Assembly: GCA_963832355.1 (NCBI GenBank) | Contig: CAWHTX010000003.1 | Coordinates: 372,001-436,000, forward strand | Direction: 5' to 3' | DNA from: DATFVA01 sp963832355 | GTDB lineage: Bacteria > Bacteroidota > Ignavibacteria > Ignavibacteriales > Ignavibacteriaceae | Length of the DNA: 64,000 bases | Part shown: piece after piece, positions 43,337 to 51,716 of the stretch | Layout: each line of letters opens with the position of its first letter | Numbering within the stretch: the stretch's first letter is position 1 | Notes under the pieces: model-generated | Seen by the model: the letters and a program-made list of their open reading frames with translations, nothing else | Told to the model about the DNA's origin: nothing | Databases searched by the model: none | Position numbers and translations under genes: made by a program

Positions 43337-44254
43337 GTGAATTTTAAGTTGAGAAATAATGCGGACATCAAAAGTCTCGCATATATGTTTATTACTACGA
43401 TGCTGTTGATTGCTCAATGGCAATGGATAGGGGTTAATCCTTTTATTTATACCTGGTACCTTTTTATGTCGGTGGCCGTATCTGTTATGACTCATAACCA
43501 TAATCACCTTCCGATGTGGCATTCCAGGAATCTGAATGTACTTACCGACTGGTGGCTGACAGTATTTTATGGTTTCCCCATTTTCGCCTGGATACCTACC
43601 CACAATAAAAATCACCACCGGTTTAATAACCGGCAGGGAGATGATTCCATTACATACAGAATAAGTGAAAGGAACAATTTTCTTACCCTCATTTCATATC
43701 CCACTATCAGCGGTTATTATCAGCAGAAGGCAATTGTCAATTACCTCAAAGAGATGAAATTAAAAAACAGATCGAAGTTCAGGTTAAGCATTTTCCAGTA
43801 CGTTTTGCTTGTTGTATGGATCGGGGCGGCTCTGCTGCTCGACTGGCAGAAAGCATTGCTTTTTGTAATAATACCTCAGCAGGTATCACTTTTCAGCGTT
43901 CTTGTGTTTAATTATGTTCAGCACGTTCACGCTGATGAGGAGTCTCAATGGAATCATTCCAGGAATTTTACCGGCCTTCTTAATTTCCTGCTTTTTAATA
44001 ATGGCTACCACACAATCCATCACCATGTTGCGGGACTTCACTGGAGTAAAGTGCCCGAAGCTCATAAAGAAATTGAACATAATATAACCCCTGTTCTTCT
44101 TGAAAGGAGCTTCTGGTGGTTTATTGCAAGAAGCTACATCTTCTCGCTCTTCATTCCCCGGTTTAGAACGAACTCGATGAGACTGGAAAGGAAAAGGAAG
44201 GAAGAAAAGAACGTTTTGAATGAAGAATCTTTTGAAAATTCCCGAGCAATGTAA
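43337..44254 (+). CDS. Membrane fatty-acid desaturase
   Basis: Introduces a double bond into acyl chains using a di-iron centre. 305 residues from GTG 43337. His boxes: HNHNH (~54-58), HNKNHH (~90-95) and HTIHHH (~219-224), with further His in QHVHAD. Four hydrophobic segments surround them. It resembles the delta-9/lipid desaturase superfamily. Reductive partner genes are not adjacent. The 43.1 kb Lys-rich gene is 81 bp upstream, so they could share a transcript. Confidence 0.88.
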   Translation: MNFKLRNNADIKSLAYMFITTMLLIAQWQWIGVNPFIYTWYLFMSVAVSVMTHNHNHLPMWHSRNLNVLTDWWLTVFYGFPIFAWIPTHNKNHHRFNNRQGDDSITYRISERNNFLTLISYPTISGYYQQKAIVNYLKEMKLKNRSKFRLSIFQYVLLVVWIGAALLLDWQKALLFVIIPQQVSLFSVLVFNYVQHVHADEESQWNHSRNFTGLLNFLLFNNGYHTIHHHVAGLHWSKVPEAHKEIEHNITPVLLERSFWWFIARSYIFSLFIPRFRTNSMRLERKRKEEKNVLNEESFENSRAM

Positions 44255-44709
44255 AGACCTTTAACGATCTTTATTTGATTAACGGCATTTACCGTGATTT
44301 TATAAAACTTCCTGCTCATAGAGCATAGAAATTAATTCCGCTTGCCAGTCCGCTCACATCAAACTGAACTGAATAATCTTAGGAGGACTTACCCCTGAAC
44401 CGGTTCTGCCTGAAGTGGATCCATTTAATTGCCTTCCAGGGGGTTAAGATACCGGTACTTATCCTTATTCAGAACCGCATAATTCTAGCATCTGAAATGC
44501 TTTGATTGGGTATTAAACAGAATGAATTCCCGGTGACCAGATTAAGTAATTGGTCTCCTTATGGTCAAAATAAGACTCAACTGCGCTTCACCTGCGCTTC
44601 AGATGCGCTTCAACTGCGCTCCAGCTACGCTTCACCTGCGCTCCAGCTGCGCTTGAAATAAAGTATAAATATTTCTATATTTCAGATGTTAAAAAAAGGA
44701 GAAAATACA
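44255..44709. other. Intergenic region with an 11-bp tandem repeat
   Basis: No coding frame is evident from the desaturase stop to the next gene. It contains two imperfect inverted segments around 44370-44460 and the tandem repeat at 44581-44657. AAAGGAG at the end serves the next gene. Confidence 0.55.
44581..44657 (+). repeat. Seven tandem copies of an 11-bp unit
   Basis: Seven units of 11 bp based on CTGCGCTTCAC, with variants at the last two bases (CTGCGCTTCAG, ATGCGCTTCAA, CTGCGCTCCAG, CTACGCTTCAC, CTGCGCTCCAG, CTGCGCTTGAA). They lie 52 bp upstream of ATG 44710. No spacer, so not CRISPR. The period is close to one helical turn, so it could be a protein-binding array. Confidence 0.8.
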
Positions 44710-45363
44710 ATGGCAGCTAACAATTCATCTGTTTTAGGGATCCCAAGCGGTAAAATCGGGAATGTTATAGTAAGGATCCGGAACGGAAAACCCTTTTACT
44801 ATTCCGTGCCTGCAAACGTCAGGATGAGTAAATCCAAAGCGGCTGTTCGGGGTAGAAAAAACTTTGCTACTACTATAGCGCTGGCTAAAACCGCGAATTC
44901 AACTTCAATACTTAAAGAAATATGGAAAAATGCGAATGTACCGGGTGTAAATTCCTACCAGAGACTTATAAAATATAATGCGAAACGGGTTAGTGATGGT
45001 CTGCTGACCATTTCAAATAAGATTACTCCGGAAGGACTTCCCCTGAAACTTAATTCGGCGGCAGTTGAAAATAAGAAACTCACTCTTTCGTTCGAATGTC
45101 CTTCTAGTCCTGATCTTTCATTTCCAGCCACATTACAGATCTTTCTTTATTTCGGAAATGAATCGGGCACTATCATACGTCTATTTAAAGAGCTATCCGA
45201 ACCCGCTGCGGGTGGCAATTACAGTCAGGCTATAGAATTGGATGCGCAGAGCAGGAAACTTCTGACTCAGGATCCTTCGCCCGTAGTATTTATTGCGCTG
45301 GCAGGTGGACTGCAGGATAAGAAAAAAGTTTACTGGACCAGTACGGCTTCGGTGAAACTTTGA
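44710..45363 (+). CDS. Protein of unknown function, DUF6266-like start
   Basis: 217 residues from ATG 44710 (AAAGGAG upstream; the frame is open to 44686). The N-terminus (SVLGIPSGKIGNVIVRIRNGKPFYYSVPANVRMSKSK, then R..F) recalls the G-K-x-G-N-V pattern of DUF6266 proteins of Bacteroidota. The C-terminal half is beta-rich. No signal peptide, so probably cytoplasmic. The family is only a resemblance. It stands alone between repeats. Confidence 0.7.
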   Translation: MAANNSSVLGIPSGKIGNVIVRIRNGKPFYYSVPANVRMSKSKAAVRGRKNFATTIALAKTANSTSILKEIWKNANVPGVNSYQRLIKYNAKRVSDGLLTISNKITPEGLPLKLNSAAVENKKLTLSFECPSSPDLSFPATLQIFLYFGNESGTIIRLFKELSEPAAGGNYSQAIELDAQSRKLLTQDPSPVVFIALAGGLQDKKKVYWTSTASVKL

Positions 45364-45830
45364 GAGTTTTGAAATAATCAGGCTGTATTACTGTTTTGCA
45401 TAGTATTAAATCGAATCTGAATTGAAATGAGGCTGTCTCATAAGTGTCATTCCGAATTTATTTCGGAATCTAATTACTCGATTTCGAATCGGAATCAGAA
45501 CCTGAAACCGGTTCAGGTTAACAATATCAGACTTTTGAGACAACCTCAATTTTTTACCTGCCTGGTGGATCATTTTGATTCACTCTATCTCCAAAATCAC
45601 GGGCTAAATTTATTGCATATAGTTTATCTCTGAAAACTATTGCTTTTTGTAAATATTTCACCTAATATTTTACCCATTCCCCTATTTAACTGAGTAACGG
45701 TACTATACTCTGTCCATTTTCACTCTAAGTGTTGTGAAAATCCAGAATTATGCACGATTTGTCCTAACATGGGATCGATTAATTAATATAGATTATAGCT
45801 AATAAAATTAGAAACCTCAGGAGAAGTACT
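45364..45830. other. Intergenic region containing a folded repeat
   Basis: Apart from the element at 45426-45549, no gene is supported. A 68-residue frame at 45427-45633 lies inside the repeat and starts MRLSHKCHSEFISES, the usual translation of this repeat family. Confidence 0.6.
45426..45549. mobile_element. MITE-like folded repeat
   Basis: Terminal inverted repeats of about 19 bp with three mismatches (45426-45444 and 45531-45549; core GAGGCTGTCTCA versus TGAGACAACCTC). Inside are hairpins TTCCGA/TCGGAA and CCTGAA/TTCAGG. It is 124 bp, has no gene, and matches the look of short non-autonomous elements dispersed in this group. Target-site duplications are not obvious. Confidence 0.6.
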
Positions 45831-46319
45831 ATGAAGTTGAAAGGCAACTTTTCTGTCTTAACGGTGTTTTTTGTCCTCTTTATTCAGTTTACTGTCCTGG
45901 CTCAATCATACCAGGCTGAAGTTAAAGCTTTGTCGAAGGGTGCAGATGTAATTATTACCGGCAAGGTGACCAAACAGCAGTCGGAGTGGGCCCAGAATAA
46001 AAGCAGGATAATAACAAAGACCACCGTCCGGGTGGATGAATATATTAAAGGAAACGGGATGAATGGGTCGGTAGTAATTAGTCATCCCGGCGGAGAGATA
46101 GACGGTGTAGGGGAATTATACTCGCATATGCCCAAATTTCAGAATGATGAAGAGGTGCTGCTCTTTCTGAAAAAGGATAAAAAGAGTAACGATTACAAAG
46201 TGTTTGCCGGTGATGAGGGGAAAATATCCCTTCTGAAAGATAAATCCGGTAAAACAATAACGGCTTCCAGAATTCCACTTAACTCACTAAAGGCTCAGAT
46301 TAAAAGCTACACTGAGTAA
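45831..46319 (+). CDS. Secreted protein of unknown function
   Basis: 162 residues. Signal peptide ends TVLAQ. The mature part (ALSKGADVIITGKVTKQQSEWAQNKSRIITKTTVRVDEYIKGN, then HPGGEIDGVGELYSHMPKFQNDEEVLLFLKK) is a beta-rich domain often seen beside matrixin-like exported metalloproteases. AGGAG precedes ATG 45831. It is 67 bp upstream of the 1733-residue protein that carries such a protease site, so a co-exported partner or inhibitor is possible. That is inference. Confidence 0.75.
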   Translation: MKLKGNFSVLTVFFVLFIQFTVLAQSYQAEVKALSKGADVIITGKVTKQQSEWAQNKSRIITKTTVRVDEYIKGNGMNGSVVISHPGGEIDGVGELYSHMPKFQNDEEVLLFLKKDKKSNDYKVFAGDEGKISLLKDKSGKTITASRIPLNSLKAQIKSYTE

Positions 46320-46386
46320 AAGAACTAGCGTGCAGCAGTACAGCAGCAAAAAAAGTTAGGCTATAAAATTAAAATTTGAGGGCATT

Positions 46387-49300
46387 ATGAGTTTTTATCT
46401 ATATAAGAAAATATATTTTATTACAGCAGTATTTGTGTTTCTGTTTGCGACAGGAATTTATGCTGATTCAAATAATTCGTATGTATTTAACGGTACTACC
46501 GGGTATGCAAGTGTAAGGGACGGTGAGGCAGTAACTACGGATGCAAACCAGGCGGGCTACCAGTATTTCGATAATCCGGCATATTCAAACGACAGTATTT
46601 CTGTTGAAGCCTGGGTATACCTGCTGGGAGACAATCCCGGAGTAAAAATGCCGATAGTATACAGGGGATTTGATGACGGCTATAAGACTTTCTCAATGTA
46701 TATTCAGGACGAGGTTGCTTATTTCAAAATAGGTAATGGAGCGGGACAGGTAAGTACAACAGGCCAGGCTCCGATACCTGCTTTCTCATGGGTTTATATA
46801 GCGGCAACCTATGACGGTCAGACTCTGAAATTATATTATAATGGTGATAATGTACAGACAGTAAGTGTAACATTAGGTGCAGGTCATGGTTCGGGACCAG
46901 GCGGCTTATATGTTGGTCAATCAAGTGAAGGTACATTTAAAGGGCTGATTGATGAGATCAGGTTATGGAGAATTGCACTTGGTGATAATAATATTAACGG
47001 TTCGGGCGGCAACGGTAATCCTTCAGAACCCTACCCTCAGTCGCTGTCGGCTTATATTAATGGCCAATGGTCATTTAACCAATTCACTTACTACAATGGT
47101 GTAAAATCACTTAAAGATTATTCTCCTTACAACAACCATCTCAGGGTATATAATATCGATCAGATAGTTGATGATAAACACCTTCCATGGTTTATTGTAA
47201 ATTCAACAGGTGATGCACCTGATCTTAATCCCGGCGACGGTACCGCTGATGCAGGGAACGGACAGGTTACACTTCGCTCAGCTATTATGGAGGCAGATGC
47301 TCTTGCCGGTTACCAGATCGTCTATTTTTATATTCCCGGCACTGCTCCTTATGTAATTACGCCTGGAACACCGCTTCCGGCCGTTACTGAGGCATTATCT
47401 CTGGATGCAACAGTTCAAAATGGGTACGTTGGTATCCCGATTGTACAAGTTAATGGAACTTACGGAAACCTCGCCATTACGGGTGGAGGATCGACAATAC
47501 AGGGATTGGCCATTAATAATCCGTCAGGCTATGGTATGAACCTTTCGACAGCTGGCGGAAATATCATTAAATCAAATAAGATTTCAGGAATTTCTATCAG
47601 TTCTTCCGGAAATAATATAAATGCAAATGAAATAACAGGTTCGGCCCTAAACGGAATAAATATCACTGCGAACGATAATAATATTGGTCCTGTATCAGCA
47701 AATAATATCCATGACAATACAGGATTCGGTGTAGCTCTAACAAATGCAAATAATTGCCAGATAACGAATAATACTGTTTCATCAAATACTGCTGGTGGAA
47801 TATCCGTTGTCGGTAGTTTATCAATGATTGTAAATAATACAGTAAATCAGAACTTAAATTCGGGAATTATACTAAATAGCTCTTCTCAGTCTACTCTATC
47901 GCAAAACGTTATTTCAGGAAATACGGGATTGGGTATTGTGCTTACAAATTCAAATAATTGCCAGATAACGAATAATACTGTTTCGTCTAACACTGTAGGC
48001 GGAGTTTCTTTTACAAGCAGTACTTCAACTCTTTCGGGCAACACCATAAGCCAGAACTCGAATTTCGGAGTGAAATTGACTTCTTCCGTTAACGATTCGC
48101 TTTTTCAGAATACGATCTCCTCAAATTCGAACTATGGTGTTTTTATAGACGGAAGCAGCGGCAGTTTTATTTCTCAGAACACGATCAGCGACTACCTGAT
48201 ATCAGGTGTAGCAGTGAAATCAGGATTAAGTAATCAGATCCTTGACAATTCGATTTATTCAGCTACAGGTATTGGTATTGATCTGTGGAGTGGTACTCCT
48301 CCTGTAGAAGATGGGATAACTGCTAATGATGGTGACGATTCTGACACGGGCAGTAATAATCTGCAAAACTACCCAGTTTTGGAAATGGCTTATTCGTCTA
48401 TACGAGGAACTGCAATTTCAGGTACTCTGAACAGTACACCTTCCAGCGTCTTTACGATTCAGTTTTATTCAACACCTCCTTCTACGGGAGGAACAAGGCA
48501 GGGCAAGGATTATATCGGTGAAGAACAAGTTACAACCGATATGTACGGAGGATCTGAATTCCTGGCGAACATTGAGGGTGTTACTGTGGGTCAGCAGGAT
48601 TCAATAAGTGCAATTGTAATCGATAATTCGGGTAATACTTCTGAATTCTCAGCCGCAATTGCCTTATCGCAGGATGAAGGACTTCATTATAAAGTTAATA
48701 CTACACTCGCAGGGATTCCCCTGCACTGGGCTGATGGAAAAAGTACATATTCAATTTCGCAGTCTATAGTAAATAAAGGATATGATGGCGTTATTCAGAG
48801 TGCATTTAATACATGGAATGATCTTGATCAGCTTACATATACAAGAGCCAGTGTTGATACATCAAATCATTATGGAGGTGATGCTGATGGAATTAACAAT
48901 ATAGTCTGGATGCCTGATTCAAGCAGCTGGGCTGATATAGTAGAAGTTCCTTCAAATATTATTGCGATAACAAGAGTAAGGTATAATGCTTTTAATGGTG
49001 AGCTTACAGATGTTGATATGGCTTTCAATGGCGATCCAATTTCACTCACTGGTCATGGACATTATACATGGAATATCAATGGATCACCGGATGAGCTTGA
49101 TGTTCAGAATGCGGCAACTCACGAGGCCGGTCACTATTCGGGACTGGCGGATGTATACGATCCGGGTGATCTGAATTATACTATGGATTTAGGAAATAAT
49201 AATGAAGATGCTACAATGTACGGTAGAATCGGCAATGGTGATCTTAATAAACGTACCCTTATGCCCGAATATACCGGAAATCAGTTAGATGTTACTACCT

Positions 49301-51588
49301 TTGACGTTGGAGGAATAAATTACATATACAGTCATCTCGGTCAGGTATATTATGATATAGTCTTGGTTTTCGACGGATCTTCCAATTTTACATCTCCTGA
49401 TATACTTGATGGTTTTTCCTTCTCTCAAAAGGCATCTATAAGTCTGATTGACCAATTAAGAAGTCAGGATGATATCGGAATTGTCAACGGAGTGTCACAG
49501 ACTTACCCGATAGGAAGTGATTTCATCAATAAGAAAAATATCCTCGATGGACTTACACCAAATCTGAATGATGGTAACCTTGCAGAGCGAATTCAAAGAG
49601 CGGAACAGATGTTTTCATCCTCTTCAGATCATAAAAAAGTTATAATTCTTTTCAGTGCAGGTGATATCTCAAATGTATCGTTAATTACGGATTCACTGAA
49701 CCTGAGTCCTGATGTAAACATTTACACTATGGGTTATGATGAATACGACCAGGGACAGGATTTAATGAGCTGGCTTGCTAATAAAACAGGAGGAGATTTC
49801 AGCTCAATGCAAAAATCGAATGAAATTCCGTTTGTTGTCAACTTTATATGGATGAGACTGCTTGGTCTTGATGTTACCTATAACTCAGGAGCGATAAGCA
49901 GCGCAGTCTTTTCAGGTGCACTTACCTGGGACGGCGGATTAACCTGGGACGGCGCACTTACCTGGGACGGCGCACTCACCTGGGACGGCGCACTTACCTG
50001 GGACGGCGCACTCACCTGGGACGGCGCACTCACCTGGGATGGCGCACTTACATGGGATGGCGCACTCACCTGGGATGGTGCAGCACTCGATATGGCTCTA
50101 ACATGGGATGGAAGTGAATTTTCTCCGGTATTATTTCCTCCCGGAGTAGTGCCTACTCCCGGCGTAATTCCCGAAGGGACGATAACGCCTGAAAATTATG
50201 ACAGTGCAGCCTATGCCCAGTACGGTATTGAATTTGTCAATGGTTACGATTCAACCGGTACACCTTATAAGTTTTTCCATGTCAGGAATCCGGGTCGCGG
50301 TTCCTGGAGATATGGAATAATTGAAAATACCCCCCCGGATTCTGTGGAAGATTTGCGTGTTCATATGGCTAATCATTCCGATCTGCAGCTGGATGTCAAC
50401 ACTGATCAGGAACGTTACTATGTAACTACTGATCAAAATGGAAATATACTTCCGGATACGGTTTATATCACGGCTAAATTCTCCCGGGGAGGAGATTCGA
50501 ATATACAGAACGGTCACGTAGTCAAAGTGGGTGAGCCTATCGATGATGCATTGGTCCTGGTAAAGGTAACATCCCCAAATTATGGACAAACAATAAGAAG
50601 ACTTGTACATACAGGCAGCGGTACTTATACTGCGTCATTCCGTACAACAGATCTCGGTGGATATAATATAGAAATTATTGCTTCCGACGATAGTAGTTCG
50701 AATGGTTACCTTAACAGTAAATACCTGGCCACTGCCGAGCATTCAATCTTTGTTGCCCCCAGGGAGAAACCAACTTCTTTCTCGGGTAAATATTATATAC
50801 AGATGGCTTTGAATAATCTGCTGGACATTATGTCTGAATATTGTCCTTCAAATAGAGACTGCAGTCTGGATAATAATACAAAGAAAGATCTTAACAATGC
50901 TATAAGTCTTTTAAGCACTGCACTGGGTTACTTCCAGCCTAATGATGATAACAGACTAAAAACCAATAAAGGATTATCATTTTACGATAATCTTACAACA
51001 GCTACCAATAAGATATACTCATATATCAGCAATGCCGATTTCGGCGATAAAATCGATCAGTCGATTGAATGGCTGAAGACCGGAGGATATATTATAGCTG
51101 CTACCTCAAGGGATGATGCGGAATTACCCGGAGCATGTGTGGTCTCCAACTGTGAAGAACTTCTTGCAAGCACTAATGCAGAATTAGGCAAAGCTCTGGA
51201 TTCTCTTAAGCAGAGTAACTATGTATATGTATTCAACCATCTCACTAACGCTTGGAAATTTGCCCAGAATATGATGGGCGCCAATCTTAAAAAATCTGGC
51301 GGTGATGCGGTTGTTAATATTCCAAAGGAGTATGCTCTTTCACAGAATTATCCGAATCCGTTTAATCCGACAACGACAATTAACTATCAGCTGCCCGAGA
51401 AGAATCATGTAACCCTCAGGATCTATGATATACTTGGTAATCTGGTAAAAACTCTGATTGATGGTGAACAGGAGCCGGGTTACTATCATATTACCTGGAA
51501 TGCCGGTACATTAGCAAGTGGTGTTTATATTTACAGATTGATGAGCGGTTCATTTTCATCCACCAAAAAGCTCATACTATTGAAGTAA
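46387..51588 (+). CDS. Giant modular T9SS surface protein with metzincin-type site
   Basis: 1733 residues. Domain order: signal peptide; LamG/concanavalin-like domain (~30-230); CSLREA-like start (~265-350: GTADAGNGQVTLRSAIMEAD); right-handed beta-helix with NosD-like repeats (~350-640); matrixin-like zinc site HEAGHYSGLAD (912-922, HExxHxxGxxD); VWA-like domain from ~990 (VFDGSSN, an altered MIDAS); nine ALTWDG hexapeptides (~1178-1231) plus one outlier; a further Ig-like part; helical segment; T9SS sorting domain from NYPNPFNPTTTINYQL to STKKLILLK. Likely a surface adhesin or protease. A terminator follows. The LTWDG repeat is coded by 18-bp units (49918-50079). Confidence 0.9.
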   Translation: MSFYLYKKIYFITAVFVFLFATGIYADSNNSYVFNGTTGYASVRDGEAVTTDANQAGYQYFDNPAYSNDSISVEAWVYLLGDNPGVKMPIVYRGFDDGYKTFSMYIQDEVAYFKIGNGAGQVSTTGQAPIPAFSWVYIAATYDGQTLKLYYNGDNVQTVSVTLGAGHGSGPGGLYVGQSSEGTFKGLIDEIRLWRIALGDNNINGSGGNGNPSEPYPQSLSAYINGQWSFNQFTYYNGVKSLKDYSPYNNHLRVYNIDQIVDDKHLPWFIVNSTGDAPDLNPGDGTADAGNGQVTLRSAIMEADALAGYQIVYFYIPGTAPYVITPGTPLPAVTEALSLDATVQNGYVGIPIVQVNGTYGNLAITGGGSTIQGLAINNPSGYGMNLSTAGGNIIKSNKISGISISSSGNNINANEITGSALNGINITANDNNIGPVSANNIHDNTGFGVALTNANNCQITNNTVSSNTAGGISVVGSLSMIVNNTVNQNLNSGIILNSSSQSTLSQNVISGNTGLGIVLTNSNNCQITNNTVSSNTVGGVSFTSSTSTLSGNTISQNSNFGVKLTSSVNDSLFQNTISSNSNYGVFIDGSSGSFISQNTISDYLISGVAVKSGLSNQILDNSIYSATGIGIDLWSGTPPVEDGITANDGDDSDTGSNNLQNYPVLEMAYSSIRGTAISGTLNSTPSSVFTIQFYSTPPSTGGTRQGKDYIGEEQVTTDMYGGSEFLANIEGVTVGQQDSISAIVIDNSGNTSEFSAAIALSQDEGLHYKVNTTLAGIPLHWADGKSTYSISQSIVNKGYDGVIQSAFNTWNDLDQLTYTRASVDTSNHYGGDADGINNIVWMPDSSSWADIVEVPSNIIAITRVRYNAFNGELTDVDMAFNGDPISLTGHGHYTWNINGSPDELDVQNAATHEAGHYSGLADVYDPGDLNYTMDLGNNNEDATMYGRIGNGDLNKRTLMPEYTGNQLDVTTFDVGGINYIYSHLGQVYYDIVLVFDGSSNFTSPDILDGFSFSQKASISLIDQLRSQDDIGIVNGVSQTYPIGSDFINKKNILDGLTPNLNDGNLAERIQRAEQMFSSSSDHKKVIILFSAGDISNVSLITDSLNLSPDVNIYTMGYDEYDQGQDLMSWLANKTGGDFSSMQKSNEIPFVVNFIWMRLLGLDVTYNSGAISSAVFSGALTWDGGLTWDGALTWDGALTWDGALTWDGALTWDGALTWDGALTWDGALTWDGAALDMALTWDGSEFSPVLFPPGVVPTPGVIPEGTITPENYDSAAYAQYGIEFVNGYDSTGTPYKFFHVRNPGRGSWRYGIIENTPPDSVEDLRVHMANHSDLQLDVNTDQERYYVTTDQNGNILPDTVYITAKFSRGGDSNIQNGHVVKVGEPIDDALVLVKVTSPNYGQTIRRLVHTGSGTYTASFRTTDLGGYNIEIIASDDSSSNGYLNSKYLATAEHSIFVAPREKPTSFSGKYYIQMALNNLLDIMSEYCPSNRDCSLDNNTKKDLNNAISLLSTALGYFQPNDDNRLKTNKGLSFYDNLTTATNKIYSYISNADFGDKIDQSIEWLKTGGYIIAATSRDDAELPGACVVSNCEELLASTNAELGKALDSLKQSNYVYVFNHLTNAWKFAQNMMGANLKKSGGDAVVNIPKEYALSQNYPNPFNPTTTINYQLPEKNHVTLRIYDILGNLVKTLIDGEQEPGYYHITWNAGTLASGVYIYRLMSGSFSSTKKLILLK
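49918..50079 (+). repeat. Nine 18-bp repeats coding ALTWDG
   Basis: Nine consecutive units based on GCACTTACCTGGGACGGC encode A/G-L-T-W-D-G. Third-position differences (ctt/ctc, gac/gat) show an array old enough to drift but kept in frame. A tenth unit lies 18 residues later. Repeat number may vary between strains. Confidence 0.9.
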
Positions 51589-51597
51589 TTTTCTTCT

Positions 51598-51631
51598 GTC
51601 CCTGGATCCGGATGGATTCAGGGACTTTTTT
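51598..51631 (+). terminator. Rho-independent terminator
   Basis: A 12-bp stem (51598-51609 with 51614-51625, one G-T) and six T follow the giant surface-protein gene by 9 bp. Confidence 0.9.
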
Positions 51632-51716
51632 GTTTTAAAAATTATAGATAGCTTTTGAGACACAAGAAATTATTTCGTCAGGTATAAAACTATTCCTCAG
51701 GAGATTTCAGCTGCTG

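Noticed and set aside
44581..44657. CRISPR array
   Set aside because: Units are directly adjacent with no spacers, and there are no cas genes.
45427..45633. 68-residue frame beginning MRLSHKCHSEFISES
   Set aside because: It lies in the folded repeat element; this wording is the usual translation of that repeat family.
49918..50079. CRISPR-like or non-coding array
   Set aside because: It is an in-frame 18-bp repeat inside a long gene.
50251..50610. 119-residue antisense frame in the surface-protein gene
   Set aside because: Shadow of the plus-strand gene, which has signal, domains and sorting tail.
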